From: JACCYJ01 sp038198775
GTDB taxonomy: Bacteria; Actinomycetota; Actinomycetes; Propionibacteriales; Nocardioidaceae
Reading direction: 5' to 3'
NCBI GenBank assembly: GCA_038198775.1
Contig: JBBPZV010000044.1
Span: forward strand, 1-64,000
DNA length: 64,000 nucleotides
The translations under genes and the position numbers were made by a program. The notes beneath the pieces were generated by a model, which was given only the letters and a program-made list of their open reading frames with translations, was not told where the DNA came from and made no database searches. Positions within the stretch are counted from its first letter, which is position 1, and each line of letters opens with the position of its first letter. Below are positions 1-8,859 of the stretch, piece by piece.

Positions 1-1221
<1,221 letters not shown>

Positions 1222-1254
1222 GGCCAAACCGTAGGCGCTCGACCGGTCGCGAGC

Positions 1255-2193
1255 TCAGCCGGACTCGGCGGCGGATTCCGCCAACGCCTCCTCCCGGAGC
1301 TCGGGAAGCGCCTCGCGGGCCTCCCCGGTCGTCACCGCCCAGGAGGCACCGAGGATGGTGACCCGGGCGAACGCGTTGATCCACACCAGCAGCACGACCG
1401 AGGTCCCCAGGACCGCGGTGGCGGGGTTGTGTGAGGCGAGCCGGATCAGCAGCGTGGCCACGAGCTTCAGCGCCTCGAAGCCCACCGCAGCCACTCCGGC
1501 ACCCCGTAGCAGCGCGTCGGACGGCAGCTCCGGGTTGGGCAGCAGCCGGAACATCACGAAGAACAAGGCGGTGCTGCTCACGATCCCCAGCGCGATGGCG
1601 ACCCCCCGCACCAGCAGGCTCATGCCGGCGGCATCCCGCAGCGACAGCCAGCCCAGCACCAGGTCGCTGGACGCGGTGACGGCCGCGGACAGGCCGAGGC
1701 TGACCAGCAGCACGCCGCCGAGCACGACGAGGGCCAGCAGGTCAACGGCCTTGCCCAATAGGAAGTTCCGTCCCGCCTCGCGCGGCAGCGTGAACACGTG
1801 CTGCAGCGACTGCCGCATCGCCGACAGCCAGTTGAGGCCGGTGTAGAGGAGTGTGACCGCGCCGATGACGCCCACCGTCCCGGCTGCCGACTGGATACTG
1901 GTCAGGCTGAGCTGTCCTCCCCGCTCACCGATCAGCCCGGGCAGCACGCCGTCGGCGGCCTGGGTGACGGCACGGGTGGCGCGCCGGTCCCCGTTGGTGA
2001 CGAATCCCACCGTGGCGAACCCCAGCACCAGCACCGGGAAGACCGACAGGTAGCCGAAGTAGGTGATCGCGCCGGCTAGCACGCTGCCCTGCATCTTGGT
2101 GTAGTGGATCACCGCGGCGATCCCGTGGTCGACCAGCCGGGACCGGCGGCGGACTGCTGCGACGAGCTCGCCGGCCCGGTCCACCACCTTCAT
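1255..2193 (-). CDS. YihY/BrkB family inner-membrane protein
   Basis: 312-residue polytopic membrane protein of the YihY/virulence factor BrkB family (the old 'RNase BN' label for this family is no longer accepted). A short basic N-terminus is followed by about six hydrophobic segments, including one around FGYLSVFPVLVLGFATVGF and others in the second half ending in VVLLVWINAFARVTILGASW. The transported or sensed molecule of the family is not established. The ATG overlaps the stop of the upstream RNA-ligase-like gene as ATGA, implying coupled translation. A longer in-frame extension exists but would lie wholly inside the upstream gene and is Arg-rich, so it was not used. Confidence 0.88.
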   Translation of the reverse strand: MKVVDRAGELVAAVRRRSRLVDHGIAAVIHYTKMQGSVLAGAITYFGYLSVFPVLVLGFATVGFVTNGDRRATRAVTQAADGVLPGLIGERGGQLSLTSIQSAAGTVGVIGAVTLLYTGLNWLSAMRQSLQHVFTLPREAGRNFLLGKAVDLLALVVLGGVLLVSLGLSAAVTASSDLVLGWLSLRDAAGMSLLVRGVAIALGIVSSTALFFVMFRLLPNPELPSDALLRGAGVAAVGFEALKLVATLLIRLASHNPATAVLGTSVVLLVWINAFARVTILGASWAVTTGEAREALPELREEALAESAAESG

Positions 2194-2708
2194 GGCGTGG
2201 CGGCCAGCGCGAACTTCCGGTGGGGGCGCCAGCCCTTGGCTCCCTCGTGGGTGAACAGGACGAAGGAGTCGACCCGGAATCGGCACTCGTAGCCCGCCAG
2301 CGCCGAAAAGGCCCGGTCCAGCTCGGAGTCGGGAAGGTCGTGCGCCACGGTCACGTGGGGGTGGAAGGGGAACTCCACGTCGCGGTCGAGCGGGCCGCTG
2401 CGCACCTCCGAGGCGAGCAGCTCGCACTCACCGATGCCCGCAGCCACCGCGACGAAGACGACCGGTGAGACCGGGCGGAAGGTGGCGGACCCGCGCAGGT
2501 GCATCTCGAACGAGCAGTGCGAGTAGGCCACCGTCCGCAGATGCTTGTCGACATCGGGCAGCTCCGAGACGTCGACGTCGGTCGGCGGCAGCAGCGTCAC
2601 GTGGGTGGGGACCGTCTGGGCCTGCGGGTCACCGAACGACGCGCGGTGACGCCGCAGCTGGGTCGCGTGCGGCTCCGGGACCGCGATGGCGACACCGATG
2701 GTGAGCAC
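2190..2708 (-). CDS. 2'-5' RNA ligase / RNA cyclic phosphodiesterase family protein
   Basis: 172-residue 2H phosphoesterase (LigT-like). The two diagnostic H-x-T motifs are present: HVTLL near residues 37-41 and HVTVA near 118-122. Members hydrolyse 2',3'-cyclic phosphates or join 2'-5' RNA ends; the physiological substrate here is unknown. It starts at GTG (2706-2708). A TAGGGT box lies 6 nt upstream and no Shine-Dalgarno is apparent, so a leaderless message is likely. It begins 21 bp after the trpS stop and overlaps the YihY gene by 4 nt, so the two probably share a transcript. Confidence 0.85.
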   Translation of the reverse strand: MLTIGVAIAVPEPHATQLRRHRASFGDPQAQTVPTHVTLLPPTDVDVSELPDVDKHLRTVAYSHCSFEMHLRGSATFRPVSPVVFVAVAAGIGECELLASEVRSGPLDRDVEFPFHPHVTVAHDLPDSELDRAFSALAGYECRFRVDSFVLFTHEGAKGWRPHRKFALAATP

Positions 2709-2714
2709 CCCTCG

Positions 2715-2720
2715 ACCCTA
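2715..2720 (-). promoter_or_regulatory. Putative -10 box (TAGGGT) of a leaderless transcript
   Basis: On the minus strand TAGGGT is followed by six nucleotides and then the GTG start of the RNA-ligase-like gene. This TANNNT spacing fits actinobacterial leaderless promoters. No clear -35 was identified. Confidence 0.45.
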
Positions 2721-2729
2721 ACCGGGTGC

Positions 2730-3752
2730 TCAGAGCGCCGGTGAGAAGCCCATCCGGTCGTACGCGGTCGCCAGCGTGGGAGCGGCGACGTCGCGGGCCC
2801 GTTGCGCGCCCTTGGCGAGCAGCCGGTCGAGCTCGGCCGGGTCGTCCAGCAGTTCCCGGGTCCGCACCCGGAAGGGTCCCGTGTAGTCAACGACCACGTC
2901 GGCGACGTCGGCCTTGAACTCGCCGTACCCCTTGCCCGCGTAGGCGTCCTCCAGCTCGGCGACCCGCCGCCCGGTCATCGCCGACATGATCGTGAGCAGG
3001 TTGGAGATCCCGGGCTTGGCCGCCGGCTCGAAGCGGACCTCCCGGCCGGAGTCGGTGAGCGCGCTGCGGATCTTCTTGGCGTTGACCGCCGGGTCGTCGA
3101 GCAGGAACAGGCAGCCGGAACCGGGCAGGCTCTTGCTCATCTGCTTGTGCGGGGTCTGCAGGTCGAGGATCCTCGCGGTGTCCTGCAGGATGTACGCCTC
3201 CGGGACCGTGAATGTGTGGCCGAACCGGGTGTTGAACCGGCCGGCGAGCTCGCGGGTGAGCTCGAGGTGCTGGCGCTGGTTCTCGCCCACCGGCACCTGG
3301 TCGGTCTGGTAGAGCAGGATGTCCGCCGCCATCAGCACCGGATAGGCGAACAGGCCCAACGTCGCCCGGTCGGAGCCCTCGCGCTGCGACTTGTCCTTGA
3401 ACTGCGTCATCCGGCCGGCCTCGCCGTAGCCGGTGAGGCAGCCCAGCACCCAGGCCAGTTGCGCGTGCTCGGGCACGTGGCTCTGCACGAACAGCGTGCT
3501 GCGCCCCGGATCGATCCCGGCCGCCAGCACCTGTGCGGCCATCCCCCGCGTCCGCTCGCGCAGCACCGCCGGCGAGTGCTCGCGGGTGATCGCGTGCAGG
3601 TCGACGATGCAGTAGAACGGGTCGTTGCCCTCCTGCAGGTCGACCCACTGCCGTACCGCCCCCAACAGGTTGCCCAGCGTGAAGGAGTCCGCCGTCGGCT
3701 GGATGCCGGAGAAGACCCGCGGCGCGGACGGCTGCGTCGACATGGCGGGCAT
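2730..3752 (-). CDS. trpS: Tryptophan--tRNA ligase
   Basis: Class I tryptophanyl-tRNA synthetase, 340 residues, typical bacterial length; it charges tRNA-Trp in the cytosol. The HIGH-equivalent block GIQPTADSFTLGN lies at residues 16-28 (TxGN form, as in many bacterial TrpS) and the KMSKS-equivalent KQMSKS at 203-208. Downstream blocks such as MTQFKDKSQRE and QVPVGENQRQHLELTRELA are standard for the family. The ATG at 3750-3752 has GGGTGG about 7 nt upstream; a second ATG three codons later (3741-3743) is an equally plausible start. A longer upstream reading frame is Arg/Pro-rich and was rejected. Confidence 0.96.
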   Translation of the reverse strand: MPAMSTQPSAPRVFSGIQPTADSFTLGNLLGAVRQWVDLQEGNDPFYCIVDLHAITREHSPAVLRERTRGMAAQVLAAGIDPGRSTLFVQSHVPEHAQLAWVLGCLTGYGEAGRMTQFKDKSQREGSDRATLGLFAYPVLMAADILLYQTDQVPVGENQRQHLELTRELAGRFNTRFGHTFTVPEAYILQDTARILDLQTPHKQMSKSLPGSGCLFLLDDPAVNAKKIRSALTDSGREVRFEPAAKPGISNLLTIMSAMTGRRVAELEDAYAGKGYGEFKADVADVVVDYTGPFRVRTRELLDDPAELDRLLAKGAQRARDVAAPTLATAYDRMGFSPAL

Positions 3753-3787
3753 TGTTCCACCCGTCGCCGGGCACGGCGCGCCGACGC

Positions 3788-5143
3788 TCAGCCGCGCTGG
3801 TCGGCGGCCACGTCCACCGCGGTCGCGCCGGCTGGCTGCGGCGCGTTGTTCGCCGGTGCCGGCTCCGATCCCTCCAGGCTGACGCGGACCCGTGACACCC
3901 GTCGGCCGTCGAGGTCGACGACGGTGAGGCGGTGCCCGTCGACGTCGCACCCCTCGCCCAGTGCCGGGACATGGCCGAGCCGGAACATGATGTAACCGGC
4001 GACGGTCTCGTACGGCCCTTCGGGCAGGCCGATGCCGGTCTCGTCACCGAAGTCGTCGAGGTTGAGCAGCCCGTCGAGCTCCACGTCGCCGCTGACCAGG
4101 CGAAGCGTCCGGACCTGCTCGGCGTCGTACTCGTCGCGGATCTCCCCCACGAGCTCCTCGACCAGGTCCTCCAGCGTGACGATGCCATCGGTGCCGCCGT
4201 ACTCGTCGACGACGATCGCGAGGTGCACGCCCTCCCGGCGCATGTCGGTGAGCGCCGACAGCACCTCGCGGGTGCCGGGCAGTCGCAACGTGTCCCGGGC
4301 GATCTGACCGACGCGCAGCGAGCGGCCGGCGACCGCCGGGTCGAAGAGGTCCCGCACGTGGATGAACCCGATGATGTCGTCGGCGGACCCCCGCATCACC
4401 GGATAGCGGGAGTGCGGCTTGTCGAGGGCGAACTTCACCGCCCGGAACACCGGGGTGGCGGAATCGACGAAGTCCACCTCGGTCCGGGGGATCATCACCT
4501 CCCGGATCTGCCGGTCGCCGGCCTCGAAGACGTCCTCGACGATCTGCCGCTCCTCGGCGCTGAGCGTCTCGTGGCTGGTCACCAGGTGGCGCAGCTCCTC
4601 ACCGCTCATCTGCTCCCGGGCGGTCTTCGGGTCCGCGCCAAGCAACCGGACGACGAAGTTCGTTGACACCGACAGCAGCCAGATCACCGGCTTGGCCAGG
4701 CGGGCGACCCAGTCGACGAACGGCGCCAGGTTCAGCGCGATGCCCATGGTCCGTTGCAGCGCCAGCCGCTTGGCCGTCAGCTCCGAGATCACGATCGAGA
4801 AGTAGGAGATCACCATCGTCACCGCGATCAGGGCCAAGATCTCGGCGAGCTGCCGCGGCAGGCCCCACCCGAGCAGCGTGGGGGTGAGGTTGTCGGCGAG
4901 GGTGGCGCCACCGAAGGCGGCCGACAAGAAGCCGGTCAGCGTCACACCGACCTGGACCGCGGACAGGAACCGGTTGGGGTCGGCGGTGAGCCGGATGACG
5001 GCCTGCCCCCGCTTGCCGCGCTCTGCCAGGGCCCGGATCTGGCCCTCCCGCAACGAAACCAGTGCGAGCTCGGCGGCCACGAAGAGTGCACCGACCAGGA
5101 TGAAGACCGTGATCAGGACGATGTTCAAGGTGGTGACGTTCAC
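3788..5143 (-). CDS. CNNM/CBS-domain transporter-associated protein (HlyC/CorC family)
   Basis: 451-residue membrane protein of the 'hemolysin-like'/CNNM type, proposed in this family to act in Mg2+/Co2+ homeostasis. The N-terminal CNNM domain (about 1-190) has four hydrophobic segments and the block SELTAKRLALQ. A CBS pair (about 215-335) follows, with VMIPRTEV and IVVDEYGGTDGIVTLEDL. A C-terminal CorC/HlyC transporter-associated domain (about 350-430) contains ETVAGYIMFRLG. GTG start at 5141-5143. It lies 35 bp upstream of trpS on the same strand. The old haemolysin label should not be read as a toxin function. Confidence 0.9.
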   Translation of the reverse strand: MNVTTLNIVLITVFILVGALFVAAELALVSLREGQIRALAERGKRGQAVIRLTADPNRFLSAVQVGVTLTGFLSAAFGGATLADNLTPTLLGWGLPRQLAEILALIAVTMVISYFSIVISELTAKRLALQRTMGIALNLAPFVDWVARLAKPVIWLLSVSTNFVVRLLGADPKTAREQMSGEELRHLVTSHETLSAEERQIVEDVFEAGDRQIREVMIPRTEVDFVDSATPVFRAVKFALDKPHSRYPVMRGSADDIIGFIHVRDLFDPAVAGRSLRVGQIARDTLRLPGTREVLSALTDMRREGVHLAIVVDEYGGTDGIVTLEDLVEELVGEIRDEYDAEQVRTLRLVSGDVELDGLLNLDDFGDETGIGLPEGPYETVAGYIMFRLGHVPALGEGCDVDGHRLTVVDLDGRRVSRVRVSLEGSEPAPANNAPQPAGATAVDVAADQRG

Positions 5144-5233
5144 GCCAGCATCACCGGCGGCGGTCTATGGCACCCGTCGTCCATGCCACCCAGCGTAGAC
5201 AGTCGGGGTGCCGCCAACTCCAACTCGAGCGCG

Positions 5234-6118
5234 TCAGCCCTTCACCGAGCCCGCCGTGAGACCGCGGACGAAGTAGCGCTGCAGGGTGAAGAACACGATC
5301 AGCGGCACGATCATCGTGACGAACGCTCCGGCGGTGAGCAGCTGCCACCCCTCACCCAGCCGGCCGTTGAGCTGCTGCAGGTTGACCGTGACGACCTGGT
5401 TCTCCCCGCCGGGCAGGAACAGCAGCGCGATCAGCAGGTCGTTCCACACCCACAGGAACTGGAATATCGCGAACGCCGCCAGTGCCGGCACCGACATAGG
5501 GATGATGAGCCGCCAGAACGTCTGGAAGTGCGTCGCGCCGTCGACCTCCGCCGACTCGATCACCGAGGCCGGAAGCGTCGTCATGTAGTTGCGCAGCAGA
5601 TAGATCGCCAACGGCATGCCGAAGCCGGTGTGCAGCAGCCAGACGGCGAGGAACTGGCCCACGATGCCGAGCCCCTTCGGTCCCAGCAGGTTGAGCATGG
5701 GCACGAACGAGATCTGGATCGGGACGACGAGCAGCGCGACGATGACCACGAACAAGACGTCTCGCCCAGGAAAGCGCATGAATGTGAAGGCGTACGCCGC
5801 GAACGCCGCGAACATGATCGGGATGACCGTGGCGGGGATGGCGACGATGAAGCTGTTCAGGAACGCCGTCCCCATGTTGTTGCCCGAGATCGCGTCCCGG
5901 TAGTTGGAGAAGGTCCAGGTGCTGCTGAACGGGTGCAGCAGCGAGGACCACCATCCGGAGTTGTTGGCGGCGTCGCGGGTGCGCACCGAGGTGATCAGCA
6001 GCCCGATCGTCGGGATCGTCCAGAGCAGGCAGACGATGAGCAGCGAGATGCGGGGAAACCAGCTGCCGCCGCGCCGGCTCTTGCTGCCCATCGCGGCTTC
6101 GCCGGTCATCGTGGTCAT
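5234..6118 (-). CDS. Carbohydrate ABC transporter permease (MalG/AglG type)
   Basis: 294-residue inner-membrane permease of a CUT1-type sugar ABC importer. About six membrane segments are visible, starting with SLLIVCLLWTIPTIGLLITS. The EAA loop that docks the ATPase is near residues 195-215 (ESAEVDGATHFQTFWRLIIP). The ATG overlaps the stop of the MalF-type gene as ATGA. It is last in the order GH36 - binding protein - MalF type - MalG type. No ATPase gene follows, so the complex must borrow one from elsewhere, as many actinomycetes do with the shared MsiK ATPase. Confidence 0.93.
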   Translation of the reverse strand: MTTMTGEAAMGSKSRRGGSWFPRISLLIVCLLWTIPTIGLLITSVRTRDAANNSGWWSSLLHPFSSTWTFSNYRDAISGNNMGTAFLNSFIVAIPATVIPIMFAAFAAYAFTFMRFPGRDVLFVVIVALLVVPIQISFVPMLNLLGPKGLGIVGQFLAVWLLHTGFGMPLAIYLLRNYMTTLPASVIESAEVDGATHFQTFWRLIIPMSVPALAAFAIFQFLWVWNDLLIALLFLPGGENQVVTVNLQQLNGRLGEGWQLLTAGAFVTMIVPLIVFFTLQRYFVRGLTAGSVKG

Positions 6119-7287
6119 CGGGCACGCTCCTCGGCACGGAAGTGGTGAACCTGGTAGATCAGCACCGGAAGCACCGCGAGCATCAGGAGCACCACGATGG
6201 CCGAGGCGAGCCCGTTCTGCCCGTTGATGAAGATCTGCTGGAAGAACTTCAGCCCGATGACGTTGGTGTCGTACTGCCCGTTGGTGGTGACGTAGACGAC
6301 GTCGAAAATCTTCATCACCAAGATGAGGACGGTGATGAAGACGGTGATCAGCGTGCCGCGGATCTGCGGCACCACCACCTGCCAGAAGATCTGCCACTCG
6401 TTGGCGCCGTCGATGCGGGCCGCCTCCAGCGTCTCCTCGGGCACGCTCTTGATCGCGGCCGACAACAACACCATGGCGAAGCCGGTCTGCAGCCAGACCA
6501 GGATGACCATCAAAAGCATGTCGTTGACGTTGTAGTCGGCGAAGCGCAGCCACCCGACGGAACCAAAGCCCAGCTTGGTGACGATCGCGTTGAGGATCCC
6601 CACCTGGGCACCGCCGCCGGTCGGCTCGGCGTAGACGAAGCGCCAGATGGTGGCGGCACCGACGAAGGAGATGGCCATCGGGACGAAGATGACCGACTTC
6701 GCCACCTTCTCCCAGCGCGCGGACAGCTTGTCCGAGAGCTGGGCGACGGCCAGCCCGAGCAGCACCGTGAGCGCCGGGACGATCGCCAGCCACAGCAGGT
6801 TGTTGAACAGCGTGGTCTGCATGTCGGGGTCGTTGAGGACGTCCTTGAAGTTCTGGAACCCGACCAAGGCGGTGCTGTCGGAGTTGGCGAAGCTGTAGAC
6901 GACGGTCTGCACGGTCGGGTAGATGAGCAGGAGCCCGATCAGGCCGAACGCGGGAAGCAGGAACGCGTACGGCATGATCCGTCGGGACCAGTCGCCTGGC
7001 AGCGACTCGACGAGCATGTTGAGGAAGTAGAACAACAGCATCGCGCCGCCGACACCACCGACGAGGCCGAGCGGCACCTGGAAGATCTTCGGCGGCGGAT
7101 AGAGGTACATCGCCTGGAAGCCGACGCTGAGGGCGACGACCGTGATCACCAGGCCGAGCACTCCGACCAGCGCCTTGACCCCCGGGCGCATGCCAGCGGA
7201 CTCGTTGCCGGGTCCGCCCGGTGGGACCTCCTCCACGTCCTTGCGACCGAGCGCCGTCGACCCGGCCGGTTCCTGCAGTGTGCTCAT
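6115..7287 (-). CDS. Carbohydrate ABC transporter permease (MalF/AglF type)
   Basis: 390-residue partner permease. It has a cytoplasmic N-terminus of about 35 residues, two early membrane segments, a conserved PYAFLLPAFGLIGLLLIYP segment and the core permease fold. The EAA loop is near residues 285-305 (EETLEAARIDGANEWQIFWQ). The extra N-terminal membrane segments resemble the AglF-like alpha-glucoside permease group more than short MalF proteins. Its start lies 78 bp after the binding-protein stop, with a strong hairpin between them. Confidence 0.93.
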   Translation of the reverse strand: MSTLQEPAGSTALGRKDVEEVPPGGPGNESAGMRPGVKALVGVLGLVITVVALSVGFQAMYLYPPPKIFQVPLGLVGGVGGAMLLFYFLNMLVESLPGDWSRRIMPYAFLLPAFGLIGLLLIYPTVQTVVYSFANSDSTALVGFQNFKDVLNDPDMQTTLFNNLLWLAIVPALTVLLGLAVAQLSDKLSARWEKVAKSVIFVPMAISFVGAATIWRFVYAEPTGGGAQVGILNAIVTKLGFGSVGWLRFADYNVNDMLLMVILVWLQTGFAMVLLSAAIKSVPEETLEAARIDGANEWQIFWQVVVPQIRGTLITVFITVLILVMKIFDVVYVTTNGQYDTNVIGLKFFQQIFINGQNGLASAIVVLLMLAVLPVLIYQVHHFRAEERAR

Positions 7288-7323
7288 GTCACGCTCCGAT
7301 GCTCAGGCGGACCGACGGGGCCC

Positions 7324-7360
7324 GGCCGGCCGGTGCCCGGGTGCAGGCGACCGGCCGGCC
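7324..7360 (-). other. Intercistronic hairpin between binding-protein and permease genes
   Basis: Perfect 11-bp inverted repeat, GGCCGGCCGGT at 7324-7334 and ACCGGCCGGCC at 7350-7360, with a 15-nt loop. It starts 5 nt after the binding-protein stop and lies 36 nt before the permease GTG/ATG region. There is no T-run. In sugar ABC operons such hairpins protect the 3' end of the binding-protein mRNA or reduce read-through, giving more binding protein than permease; that role here is inference. Confidence 0.7.
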
Positions 7361-7365
7361 AGGGT

Positions 7366-8715
7366 TCACGAGCTCGGCCAGGAGTCCTCGATGTCCTGCG
7401 TCACCTGGTCGGTCGACTTCGAGCCGTCGATCCAGGCCACCGAGCCCTTCCAGAACGAGTCGGCACCCACCTGCGGCGGCATCAGGTCCGAGCCGTCGTA
7501 GCGGAATACGTCCGCCTGCGCCGCCAGCTCGGCGATCTTGCGGGTGGTGTCGTCGGGGTAGTTGGAAGCGTCGAACGTCTTGTGCGGGGAGAGCCACCCA
7601 CCGGTCTTGGCCCACTCCGCGCCGAACTGGTCGGAGGTGAGGTACTCCATGACCTTCTTGGAGTCGTCGTCGCTGCCGTTGAACAGTGCGGCGATGTCAC
7701 CACCGCCCAGGATCGGCTGGCCCTGGTAGCCGCCCTCGTACGGCGGGAACGTGAAGACGTCGACGTTGGCGTCGAGGTTCTGCTGCACGTCCTTGGGGAA
7801 GAAGCCGGTGATGAAGTTGCCCTGCCGCTGCATGTAGCACTTCGGCGGGTTGTCGAAGGACGGGTTGCCGGCCTCGCCGAACGGCGTGCTCAGGATGCCG
7901 CTGGAGCCGCCCAGCACGTTGTCGGCGTCGCTGCCGATCAGGGTGCGGTAGGCCTCGAAGGCCTTCTTGACGGTGGGGTCGTTGAACGGCACCTGGTGCG
8001 AGGTCCACTTGTCGTAGAAGTCCGGCCCGCCGATGCGCAGCACGAACTCCTCGATCCAGTCCGTGCCCACCCAGCCGGTGCCTGCCCCCGCCTCGTACCC
8101 GATGCACCAGGGCGGGGTGCCGGAGCTCTTGATCTTGGACGCGATCTGCTCCAGCTCCTGGACCGACTTGGGCTGCAGCGAGTAGCCCTGCTGGGCGTAG
8201 TCCTTGGGCACCCACACCAGGCTCTTGACCGCCATCCGCATCGGGGCGCCGTAGACGGTGCCGTTGCTGTCGGTGCTGGCGTCGAGGAACCCGGGGATCA
8301 GAGTCTGCTTGAGCTTGTTCACGTCGAGGAACTCGCTGATCGGGACGACGTCGCCCTTCGAGGCGAGGTCGAGCAGCAGCCCCGGCTGCGGGAACAGCGC
8401 GATGTCGGGCGGGTTGCCCTGGATGCTGCTGCGGATCAGCGTCGTGAAGTCGGAGTTGCCGGTGTAGTCGATGGTGATGTTGTTGTCGGTCTCCCACTGC
8501 TTGATGGACGCCTCGAAGGCCTTCTGCTCGTCGCCGGTGAACGCCCCGACCATCGTCACCTTGCCGTCGTTGGGAGTCGAGCCACCGGCGCCTTGCGTCG
8601 TCCCCCCACCGCTGCTGCCGCCACCTCCGCTGCTGCCACTGCTCAAGCATCCGGTGGTTACCACCGCTGCCACGCTGGCGAGGGCCGCCAGGCGGAAGAA
8701 CTTCTCGCGCCCCAT
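7366..8715 (-). CDS. Sugar-binding lipoprotein of ABC importer
   Basis: 449-residue extracytoplasmic solute-binding protein, family 1. The signal peptide has an n-region with GREKFF, a hydrophobic core and lipobox TTGC near residues 20-23, so the mature protein is a membrane-anchored lipoprotein. A Ser/Gly-rich linker (about 25-45) precedes the bilobed binding domain; GGGDIAALFNGSDDD and AEWAKTGGWLSPHK are typical of this family. AGGAG sits 5 nt before the ATG. The sequence resembles AglE-like alpha-glucoside binders, but the adjacent GH36 enzyme and galactokinase point to alpha-galactosides (melibiose, raffinose type). The ligand is inferred from context. Confidence 0.92.
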   Translation of the reverse strand: MGREKFFRLAALASVAAVVTTGCLSSGSSGGGGSSGGGTTQGAGGSTPNDGKVTMVGAFTGDEQKAFEASIKQWETDNNITIDYTGNSDFTTLIRSSIQGNPPDIALFPQPGLLLDLASKGDVVPISEFLDVNKLKQTLIPGFLDASTDSNGTVYGAPMRMAVKSLVWVPKDYAQQGYSLQPKSVQELEQIASKIKSSGTPPWCIGYEAGAGTGWVGTDWIEEFVLRIGGPDFYDKWTSHQVPFNDPTVKKAFEAYRTLIGSDADNVLGGSSGILSTPFGEAGNPSFDNPPKCYMQRQGNFITGFFPKDVQQNLDANVDVFTFPPYEGGYQGQPILGGGDIAALFNGSDDDSKKVMEYLTSDQFGAEWAKTGGWLSPHKTFDASNYPDDTTRKIAELAAQADVFRYDGSDLMPPQVGADSFWKGSVAWIDGSKSTDQVTQDIEDSWPSS

Positions 8716-8779
8716 GGGGTCTCCTAGTCCTGGTCGGTCACTTGTGTGTGGAAAGGTCTACTACCCGTACGGCGGCGTG

Positions 8780-8835
8780 TCCAGCACGTGACCGTCGGGT
8801 GAACGCCGTCGTGACGTCAGCGTGACCGTGCTGGA
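8780..8835. promoter_or_regulatory. Inverted repeat in the leader of the sugar-binding-protein gene
   Basis: TCCAGCACG (8780-8788) and CGTGCTGGA (8827-8835) form a perfect 9-bp inverted repeat separated by 38 nt. Between them lie the palindrome TGACGTCA (8812-8819) and two minus-strand copies of CGGTCACG. The 144-bp gap between the alpha-galactosidase stop and the lipoprotein start is the likely promoter/operator of the transporter genes. No regulator gene is nearby, so the binding factor is unknown. Confidence 0.4.
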
Positions 8836-8859
8836 ACACTGCCGCAACACCAAGAGGGC

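Noticed and set aside
3788..5143. Haemolysin
   Set aside because: The name is historical for the CNNM/CBS/CorC architecture; nothing indicates a toxin.
5144..5233. Terminator after the sugar permease operon
   Set aside because: Only a 5-bp stem with an 11-nt loop (TGGCA/TGCCA) is present, too weak to annotate.
4754..6148. 464-codon open frame on the plus strand
   Set aside because: Antisense to the CNNM protein and the MalG-type permease; low-complexity composition.
6142..8727. 861-codon open frame on the plus strand
   Set aside because: It is antisense to the binding protein and both permeases, rich in Arg, His, Asp and Gln with no domain; a GC-bias shadow frame.
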